Shown piece by piece: positions 1-6,228 of a stretch of DNA of 6,228 bases. Both the position numbers and the translations under genes were made by a program. Numbering within the stretch: the first letter of the stretch is position 1; each line of letters starts with the position of its first letter. The notes beneath the pieces are model-generated. The model ran no database searches. It saw only the letters and a program-made list of their open reading frames with translations, and was not told where the DNA came from. The stretch is from positions 1 to 6,228 of the forward strand of contig JAAYGE010000156.1 of NCBI GenBank assembly GCA_012727835.1. The letters run 5' to 3'. This DNA comes from Bacillota bacterium. Lineage in GTDB: Bacteria; Bacillota_H; UBA994; UBA5500.

Positions 1-1309
<1,309 letters not shown>

Positions 1310-1328
1310 CAACAATAAAATTGCGCAG

Positions 1329-1374
1329 TAGCTAAGACTAACGGCGCCCCTAGTGCCCCGTTAGTCTTTAGCTA
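1329..1374 (-). other. Strong intercistronic hairpin between rpoB and rpoC
   Basis: In the transcript, 1374-1358 pairs with 1329-1344. This gives 16 base pairs interrupted only by one bulged A (1367). After a G/G mismatch, 2 more pairs close a 7-nt loop (1354-1348). The stem bases downstream are CUGCGCAAUUUUAUUG, so no U-tract directly follows the stem and it does not fit a standard intrinsic terminator. It ends about 20 nt before the rpoC Shine-Dalgarno site. A role in RNA processing (RNase III-like cleavage), transcript stability or partial attenuation between rpoB and rpoC is inference. The rest of the 129-nt spacer (1375-1422 and 1310-1328) shows only a weak 5-bp hairpin (AGAGT/ACTCT, 1381-1400) and no convincing promoter. 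Confidence 0.7.
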
Positions 1375-1422
1375 ACCATTAGAGTACACAATTTGACTCT
1401 ATCTCAGCGATTACCTTAAGGC

Positions 1423-4400
1423 CTATTCTTCATCCGTTTTGTCACTGTCAGATTTCAGACGAGTTCCGATAATACGGCCGAGTTGCTCCAAGCGTTCTTC
1501 TAGAGTCAACTCCTCCACCTCGGGCTCAGACTTTTTAGTCTCCTCCTTTGGCTCCTCAAAGGAACGCTCCTCCGCCAAATCGGCAAACCGCTCACTCAGA
1601 ACCTTCGCCAGCTGGGCCGGATCTACCGATGCCTCTTCGCCTTCGCTAACGTCGTCTTCATCTTCCTCTTCGGTCAGCTCAGTGTCTGCGTCAGGCAGGG
1701 GTGCCCACTCATCAGCGGTGTCCGCCTCTGCTGGTGGCGCCGGTTTATCTTCATCGTCCTTTTCTAAGCCTTCCATGTTCAAATTCAGCTCACGTACGGT
1801 ATCGCTAATGTCATCTTCATATTCACGAATCTCAACTTCCTCTTGGTCCTTCGTCAGCACCTTAATATTCATGCCTAAACTCTGCAGCTCTTTGATCAAG
1901 ACCTTAAAGGATTCGGGGACCCCCGGTTCGGGGATATTCTCACCCTTGACGATGGCTTCGTAGGTCCGTACGCGGCCGACCACATCGTCGGACTTGACCG
2001 TTAAGATTTCTTGCAGAGTATAGGCGGCCCCATAGGCCTCCAGTGCCCAGACCTCCATCTCACCAAAACGCTGGCCACCAAACTGGGCCTTACCGCCCAG
2101 GGGTTGCTGAGTGACCAAGGAGTAAGGTCCGGTGGAGCGGGCATGAATCTTATCGTCAACCAAGTGGAATAGTTTCAGCATATAGATGTAACCAACGGTG
2201 ACCTTATTATCGAAGGGCTTACCCGTAAGACCATCGTAAACGACGCATCGGCCGGTAGGCGCTGCCCCCGACTTCTCGAGCATTTCCTCAATATCTTTAC
2301 CGGTGGCACCGTCGAAAACAGGGGTGGCAATATGCAAGCCTAGCGCTTTTGCCGCCCAGCCGAGATGGGTTTCCATAATCTGACCCACATTCATACGGGA
2401 GGGAACCCCTAACGGGTTAAGCACTATATCCACCGGCGTACCGTCTTCCAAGAAGGGCATATCTTCCACCGGCAGAATACGGGCAACCACACCCTTATTA
2501 CCATGGCGGCCGGCCATTTTGTCTCCTTCAGAGATCTTGCGCTTCTGAGCCACGTAGACTCGAACCAACATGTTAACGCCAGGAGGCAATTCATCGCCGG
2601 CTTCGCGGGTGAACACCCGTACGTCGACAACTATGCCCGACTCACCATGGGGCACTCGCAGCGAGGTGTCGCGCACTTCCCGCGCCTTCTCGCCGAATAT
2701 GGCCCGTAGCAAACGTTCTTCTGCCGTCAGTTCGGTTTCACCCTTGGGCGTAACCTTGCCCACCAGGATATCCCCTGCCCGTACCTCGGCACCAATGCGG
2801 ACGATACCGCGCTCATCCAAGTCTTTCAGCATTTCGTCGCCCACATTAGGGATATCGCGGGTAATCTCCTCTGGGCCCAGCTTAGTATCCCGAGCATCCG
2901 ACTCGTACTCTTCTATATGAATAGACGTGAAAACGTCTTCCGTAACCAAACGTTCACTCAAAAGGATGGCGTCCTCGTAGTTATAGCCTCCCCAAGGCAT
3001 GAAGGCACACAACACGTTTCGCCCGAGGGCTAATTCACCGTTGTCGGTGCTGGGGCCGTCAGCCAGAATCTGACCGGCCTCCACCCGCTCGCCCTGGCGC
3101 ACAACGGCCCGTTGGTTGATGCAGGTACCCTGGTTGGAGCGTCGGAACTTAAGTAGTTTATAGGTATCGACGGTACCCTCATCGTTACGAACCACTATCT
3201 CTCTAGCCGTGACCCGGGTAACCACACCACTTCTGGCAGCTATGATCAAGCTGCCCGAGTCAAAGGCGGCCTTAGCTTCCATCCCCGTTCCCACCAGCGG
3301 TGCCTCGGGCTTTAGCAGCGGCACAGCCTGCTTCATCATGTTGGCACCCATCAGAGCGCGACTGGCATCGTCATGCTCCAGGAAGGGAATCAGAGTGGTG
3401 GAAATACTAAATACCTGCTTAGGCGAAACGTCCATATAGTCAACTTCTTCGGCCGGAACCACCCTGATCTGGTCCTTATAACGAACGGTAACCCGCGGCT
3501 GCACGAATCTGGATTCTTCATCCAGCTCCTCATTAGCCTGGGCAATTACGTATTCGTCTTCTTCGTCGGCGGTTAAATACTCAATTTCCTCGGTAACCCG
3601 GCCCGTCTCCTTATCTACAACCCGGTAAGGGGTCTCGATAAATCCGTAGGCATTAATGCGGGCATAGGTACTGAGGTTACCGATCAAGCCCACGTTGGGT
3701 CCCTCAGGGGTTTCAATAGGACAAATACGCCCGTAGTGGGAATGGTGAACGTCTCGGACTTCTACGCCAGCCCGGTCCCGACTTAAACCACCCGGTCCCA
3801 AAGCACTGAGGCGTCGCTTATGGGTCAACTCGGACAAGGGGTTGGTTTGGTCCATAAATTGGGAAAGCTGAGAACTCCCAAAGAACTCTTTAATGGCGGC
3901 TACCACCGGCCGAATGTTAATCAACGCCTGAGGCGTAATCACATCCACATCCTGAATGGTCATGCGCTCTTTAACAACCCGCTCCATACGGGCTAAGCCG
4001 ATACGGAACTGGTTCTGTAAGAGTTCACCAATGCAGCGCAAACGCCGATTACCTAAGTGGTCAATGTCATCGGGGCTACCTACACCCCGCATTAGACATA
4101 AAATATAATTGATGGCGGCCACAATATCATCGCGGGATAAATGCTTTTCCTGGCTAGGCACGTAGCGGTCGGTTAAGACGAATTCTTCCACACCGCGTCT
4201 GGCTTTGAGCAGGATGCGTTTATCCGGCAACTCTTCATAGGCAGCCTGTAAGATGGCAATATTCTCGTCATGCAACTCGCTACCCGCCGGTAACACGATC
4301 TCCCCGTTGGGGCCATGGATATCGGCGGCCGTCTCCCGCCCGGCGATAGCTTCTTGCCAGGTCACAAAATAGAGGCCATTACCGATAATGCGCACGCGGG

Positions 4401-5466
4401 TATCCCGGTCAACTTGCACCTCCAGCTCGTTAACACCGGCCGCCTCTAGGCGCTCGGCAATGCGTCGCGTAATGCGCTGGCCTGCTTCTACAATAACTTC
4501 GCCCTTAGCAACCAGCACCTCGCCCGGTGCCACCGGTGGACGGGGATCACCCGGATTGACCGCCGGCTGCAACAGGGTCTCCGTAGCGATAATCGTTTGG
4601 GCCGAAACGCGATTAAGCACACGGCGCTTTAAAGAAAGCTTTTTGTAGAGTTTATAGCGCCCCACGTGAGCCAAGTCATAACGCCGTGAATCAAAGAACA
4701 AGGAATGCAATAAAGACTTGGCACTATCAACAGTCGGCGGTTCGCCCGGTCGCAGGCGCTTATAAATCTCCAGCAATCCTTCACTTTCTGAGTCGGTTGT
4801 ATCTTTATCTAAGGTGGGTTGCAAAGGCGCATCCTCACCAAAAACTCTTATTATTTCTGCATCGGTACCAAAACCCAACGCCCGTAGCAATACCGTGGCC
4901 GGTATTTTACGTGTACGGTCAATGCGCACGTAAACTACGTCGTTAGAGTCGGTTTCCATTTCTAACCACGCACCGCGATTGGGTATGAGCGTGGCACCAA
5001 AAATTTTATGTCCCTTGTTGTCAATATCTTCTGTATAGTAGGCCCCCGGTGAACGTACCAGCTGACTAACAACAACTCGCTCGGCTCCGTTATAGATAAA
5101 GGTCCCTTGGTCGGTCATCAGTGGGAAATCGCCCATGAAGACCTCCTGCTCCTTTACCTCCCCGGTCTCCTTATTCACCAAACGCGCCCTCACGCGTAGG
5201 GGAACAGCATAGGTAACATCCCGCTCCTTGGATTCTTCCACTGAATATTTGGGCTCATCGAACTTATAATCCAAAAACTCAAGTACCAGGTTACCTGTAA
5301 AGTCGGTGATAGGAGAAATGTCACGGAAGGTTTCAGCCAGCCCTTCCTCCATGAACCACCGCATCGATTCCAATTGAATCTGGATGAGGTCGGGCATGGG
5401 AAGAACTTCTTCAATACGGCCGAAAGAGTGGCGAGTACGGAGGCCGGCTGGGATGGGTTTATACAT
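1423..5466 (-). CDS. rpoB: DNA-directed RNA polymerase beta subunit, complete
   Basis: Beta forms the other half of the active-site cleft and the rifampicin pocket. Residues are numbered from the preferred ATG (1347 aa; TAG stop at 1423-1425). The lobe/protrusion motif '[20 protein letters not shown]' begins at 112. The rifampicin region [22 protein letters not shown] spans 530-556, with Q536, D539, H549 and S554 in the drug-sensitive state. 'ETPEGPN' is near 585. Active-site E831/D832 lie in GYNYED, and the catalytic lysines K983 and K991 in [10 protein letters not shown]. The switch-3/clamp block '[20 protein letters not shown]' starts at 1109. It lacks the E. coli SI2 insertion yet exceeds the roughly 1190 residues of B. 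subtilis. The extra length comes from an enlarged segment at about 287-445 and a 130-residue acidic tail. The ATG at 5464-5466 is preferred because GGGGTGA lies 8 nt upstream and [16 protein letters not shown] matches where homologues begin. An in-frame GTG at 5476-5478 (four residues more) is the alternative. Confidence 0.98.
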   Translation of the reverse strand: MYKPIPAGLRTRHSFGRIEEVLPMPDLIQIQLESMRWFMEEGLAETFRDISPITDFTGNLVLEFLDYKFDEPKYSVEESKERDVTYAVPLRVRARLVNKETGEVKEQEVFMGDFPLMTDQGTFIYNGAERVVVSQLVRSPGAYYTEDIDNKGHKIFGATLIPNRGAWLEMETDSNDVVYVRIDRTRKIPATVLLRALGFGTDAEIIRVFGEDAPLQPTLDKDTTDSESEGLLEIYKRLRPGEPPTVDSAKSLLHSLFFDSRRYDLAHVGRYKLYKKLSLKRRVLNRVSAQTIIATETLLQPAVNPGDPRPPVAPGEVLVAKGEVIVEAGQRITRRIAERLEAAGVNELEVQVDRDTRVRIIGNGLYFVTWQEAIAGRETAADIHGPNGEIVLPAGSELHDENIAILQAAYEELPDKRILLKARRGVEEFVLTDRYVPSQEKHLSRDDIVAAINYILCLMRGVGSPDDIDHLGNRRLRCIGELLQNQFRIGLARMERVVKERMTIQDVDVITPQALINIRPVVAAIKEFFGSSQLSQFMDQTNPLSELTHKRRLSALGPGGLSRDRAGVEVRDVHHSHYGRICPIETPEGPNVGLIGNLSTYARINAYGFIETPYRVVDKETGRVTEEIEYLTADEEDEYVIAQANEELDEESRFVQPRVTVRYKDQIRVVPAEEVDYMDVSPKQVFSISTTLIPFLEHDDASRALMGANMMKQAVPLLKPEAPLVGTGMEAKAAFDSGSLIIAARSGVVTRVTAREIVVRNDEGTVDTYKLLKFRRSNQGTCINQRAVVRQGERVEAGQILADGPSTDNGELALGRNVLCAFMPWGGYNYEDAILLSERLVTEDVFTSIHIEEYESDARDTKLGPEEITRDIPNVGDEMLKDLDERGIVRIGAEVRAGDILVGKVTPKGETELTAEERLLRAIFGEKAREVRDTSLRVPHGESGIVVDVRVFTREAGDELPPGVNMLVRVYVAQKRKISEGDKMAGRHGNKGVVARILPVEDMPFLEDGTPVDIVLNPLGVPSRMNVGQIMETHLGWAAKALGLHIATPVFDGATGKDIEEMLEKSGAAPTGRCVVYDGLTGKPFDNKVTVGYIYMLKLFHLVDDKIHARSTGPYSLVTQQPLGGKAQFGGQRFGEMEVWALEAYGAAYTLQEILTVKSDDVVGRVRTYEAIVKGENIPEPGVPESFKVLIKELQSLGMNIKVLTKDQEEVEIREYEDDISDTVRELNLNMEGLEKDDEDKPAPPAEADTADEWAPLPDADTELTEEEDEDDVSEGEEASVDPAQLAKVLSERFADLAEERSFEEPKEETKKSEPEVEELTLEERLEQLGRIIGTRLKSDSDKTDEE

Positions 5467-5474
5467 TGACTTCT

Positions 5475-5481
5475 TCACCCC
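5475..5481 (-). promoter_or_regulatory. Shine-Dalgarno site of rpoB, favouring the ATG start
   Basis: The minus strand reads GGGGTGA, which can pair with the 16S 3' end over 7 positions with one G-U wobble. It lies 8 nt before ATG (5464-5466). The in-frame GTG (5476-5478) sits inside this site. It would have to rely on AGGG (5486-5489), 7 nt upstream of it, which is a weaker match. Confidence 0.65.
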
Positions 5482-5510
5482 TTAACCCTAGTTAATCGCA
5501 GCTACTACCT

Positions 5511-5529
5511 GCAACACCGAAGGCGTTGC
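5511..5529 (-). other. Third leader hairpin upstream of rpoB
   Basis: The transcript reads GCAACGCC-UUC-GGUGUUGC, which forms 8 base pairs including one G-U wobble with a 3-nt loop (5 nt if the last pair opens). No U-tract follows, so it is not a terminator by itself. Its 3' arm (GGUGUUGC) can also pair, with three wobbles, to part of the 3' arm of the hairpin at 5567-5595 (GUAACGCU), so alternative folds are possible. No function is assigned. Confidence 0.4.
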
Positions 5530-5542
5530 CAGTAAAAAAGCC

Positions 5543-5566
5543 AAAAAAAGGGACAAGACATCCCTT
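5543..5566 (-). terminator. Intrinsic terminator or attenuator in the rpoB leader
   Basis: The transcript reads AAGGGAU-GUCUU-GUCCCUU followed by five more U (seven U in a row, counting the last two of the stem). This is a 7-bp stem, including one U-G wobble, with a 5-nt loop. After GGC a second tract of six U follows (5534-5539). The layout fits a short intrinsic terminator. It lies about 160 nt after the rsmI stop and could end the rsmI transcript. However, it also lies downstream of the only good promoter I see (5669-5697) and 76 nt before the rpoB ATG. In the rpoB transcript it would therefore act as an attenuator. The stem is short, so readthrough is likely. Confidence 0.6.
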
Positions 5567-5595
5567 ATAGCGTTACCGCATGCGGGTAACGCTAT
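5567..5595 (-). other. First leader hairpin, directly abutting the terminator
   Basis: The transcript arms AUAGCGUUACC (5595-5585) and GGUAACGCUAU (5577-5567) are perfectly complementary over 11 bp and enclose a 7-nt loop (CGCAUGC). The structure starts 5 nt after the stop codon of the possible leader ORF and ends directly at the 5' arm of the terminator stem, so both could stack or compete. The inverted repeat could also be a protein-binding operator in DNA. The sequence alone does not decide between these. Confidence 0.6.
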
Positions 5596-5600
5596 TCCTC

Positions 5601-5639
5601 CTAACAACGGATTATTATGTGTTCCGTCGGGAAAGGCAT
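5601..5639 (-). CDS. Possible 12-codon leader ORF upstream of rpoB
   Basis: ATG at 5637-5639 opens a short frame, MPFPTEHIIIRC, ending with TAG at 5601-5603. A good Shine-Dalgarno site AGGGAG (5647-5652) lies 7 nt upstream. It starts roughly 20 nt after the predicted transcription start. The stop overlaps a second purine-rich stretch (TAGGAGG) and is 5 nt before the hairpin at 5567-5595. A terminating or stalled ribosome would thus cover that hairpin's 5' arm. Three consecutive Ile codons (ATA ATA ATC) precede Arg-Cys-stop. That recalls leader peptides of attenuated operons, but a frame this short can arise by chance and no known family is recognised. Confidence 0.3.
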   Translation of the reverse strand: MPFPTEHIIIRC

Positions 5640-5668
5640 GTCTAAACTCCCTATTCGTGCAATAAATG

Positions 5669-5697
5669 ATACTAACATATGCCCAATAGTTCGTCAA
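5669..5697 (-). promoter_or_regulatory. Sigma-A type promoter for rpoBC
   Basis: The minus strand has -35 TTGACG (5692-5697, 5 of 6 consensus), a spacer of exactly 17 nt, and -10 TAGTAT (5669-5674, 4 of 6). The transcription start is expected near 5660-5663. The -35 box begins 4 nt after the rsmI stop, so the promoter lies wholly between the genes. The predicted leader is about 200 nt long and contains the leader ORF, the hairpins and the terminator described separately. No comparable promoter is visible between the terminator and rpoB. Confidence 0.7.
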
Positions 5698-5701
5698 GAG
5701 G

Positions 5702-6228
5702 CTATTCTGCATCATCCCTATTTATTGACTGGTGGTAGTTATTATACACCTCCCGCCGTGATAGACCAAATTCTTTGCTCACCTTCTTAATAACCCTACT
5801 AGGCTCTAGCCCTTCTGCTACTAACCTTTTCACCTGCGCCACCGCTTCCGTTATAGATGGGGTAGGGGGCTGCTCCCTCCCTCCCCCCTCCACTACTACC
5901 ACATACTCGCCCCGCGGTGCCTTCTGGTTATAAAGCTGAACCAAATCCGCCAATGTGCCCCGTTCCACTTCCTCGTACTGCTTGCTAATTTCTCGCACCA
6001 AGGCCGCCCAGCGGGGGCCGTATACGGCCAAGAGATCCTGCAAGAATTCCACCAGACGATGGGGGGCTTCATAGAAGATTAGAGTTAACGGTATATCCTT
6101 AAAATCCTCTAGCCAAAGGCGCCGTTCCTTCCCTCGGCGCGGAGGAAAACCGAGGAAAGCAAACTGCCCGGTCGGCAACCCACTCAATAGTAGTCCGGTG
6201 AGCACCGCCGACGCACCTGGCAAAACGG
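5702..6228 (-). CDS. rsmI: 16S rRNA (cytidine(1402)-2'-O)-methyltransferase, C-terminal 174 residues (5' end outside window)
   Basis: RsmI transfers a methyl group from S-adenosylmethionine to the ribose 2'-OH of C1402 in the decoding centre of 16S rRNA. The visible part begins within the conserved segment VLPGASAVLTGLLLSGLPTG. It continues with FAFLGFPPRRGKERR, the family signature LIFYEAPHRLVEFLQDL, and RGEYVVVVEG, the end of the tetrapyrrole-methylase fold. A C-terminal helix-turn-helix-like extension (about the last 50 residues, ITEAVAQVKRL..GLSRREVYNNY) matches the RsmI C-terminal domain. Complete RsmI is about 280 residues, so about 100 are missing at the window edge. The codon at 6221-6223 is TTG and reads as an internal Leu, not a start. 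The stop is TAG at 5702-5704. RsmI is often near abrB, metG or tatD in Firmicutes. Here rpoB follows it at 235 nt. Confidence 0.94.
   Translation of the reverse strand, partial: VLPGASAVLTGLLLSGLPTGQFAFLGFPPRRGKERRLWLEDFKDIPLTLIFYEAPHRLVEFLQDLLAVYGPRWAALVREISKQYEEVERGTLADLVQLYNQKAPRGEYVVVVEGGGREQPPTPSITEAVAQVKRLVAEGLEPSRVIKKVSKEFGLSRREVYNNYHQSINRDDAE

Noticed and set aside
1310..1374. Intrinsic terminator between rpoB and rpoC
   Set aside because: The stem is strong, but the bases after it are CUGCGCAA, and the first U-run is only four long and starts about 8 nt later. Termination here would also separate two essential cotranscribed genes.
1439..1963. 174-codon plus-strand open frame, very rich in serine
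   Set aside because: It is the antisense of the acidic RpoB tail. Glu/Asp codons on the minus strand read as Ser, Leu or Phe triplets on the other strand, which removes stops. There is no independent evidence for a gene.
3799..3879. Possible intrinsic rifampicin resistance through RpoB substitutions
   Set aside because: Residues equivalent to E. coli Q513, D516, H526 and S531 are all unchanged. The differences here (N518T, I524L, I530L equivalents) are not classical resistance changes.
5482..5529. A second promoter close to rpoB (TTGCAG ... TAGGGT)
   Set aside because: The boxes match consensus poorly, and the start of transcription would fall inside the Shine-Dalgarno region, leaving no usable leader.
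5488..5715. 75-codon minus-strand open frame starting inside the end of rsmI and running through the leader
   Set aside because: It crosses the promoter, the hairpins and the terminator in a different frame, has no well-spaced Shine-Dalgarno site, and its product resembles nothing I know. It is best explained as a chance frame.

Overview
The window holds three genes, all on the minus strand and transcribed in the order rsmI (3' part) -> rpoB (complete) -> rpoC (5' part). The encoded beta subunit has no SI2-type insertion between its '[16 protein letters not shown]' and '[18 protein letters not shown]' segments, which E. coli has. The beta and beta' sequences read closely like Bacillus and clostridial homologues from memory. 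Together with strong Shine-Dalgarno sites, a TTG start and a sigma-A type promoter, this suggests a Firmicutes (Bacillota) genome, probably from a clostridial or deep-branching class. By eye the base composition is near half G+C. I cannot name the genus.

Layout along the transcript, from high to low coordinates. Positions 6228-5702 are the C-terminal two thirds of RsmI, a 16S rRNA C1402 ribose methyltransferase. Positions 5701-5467 are a non-coding leader in front of rpoB. It holds a good sigma-A promoter (5669-5697), a possible 12-codon leader ORF with its own Shine-Dalgarno site (5601-5639), a strong hairpin (5567-5595), a compact hairpin with a U-tract that looks like an intrinsic terminator (5543-5566), and a further hairpin (5511-5529). 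Positions 5466-1423 are rpoB. Positions 1422-1294 are a 129-nt spacer with a very stable 18-bp hairpin. Positions 1293-1 are the first 431 codons of rpoC, which runs off the window.

rpoB and rpoC encode the two large catalytic subunits of RNA polymerase and are presumably cotranscribed. In most Firmicutes rpoB follows rplJ-rplL. Here rsmI lies directly upstream instead, and rpoBC appears to have its own promoter and a leader containing a terminator. That leader is the most interesting part of the window, because a terminator between promoter and rpoB implies attenuation or readthrough control of RNA polymerase synthesis.

The window is otherwise core housekeeping DNA. I see no mobile element, CRISPR array, tRNA, rRNA or accessory defence system, and I do not claim a new biological system beyond the possible leader-based control. 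The long acidic tail and the enlarged, internally repeated lobe segment of RpoB are secondary curiosities.
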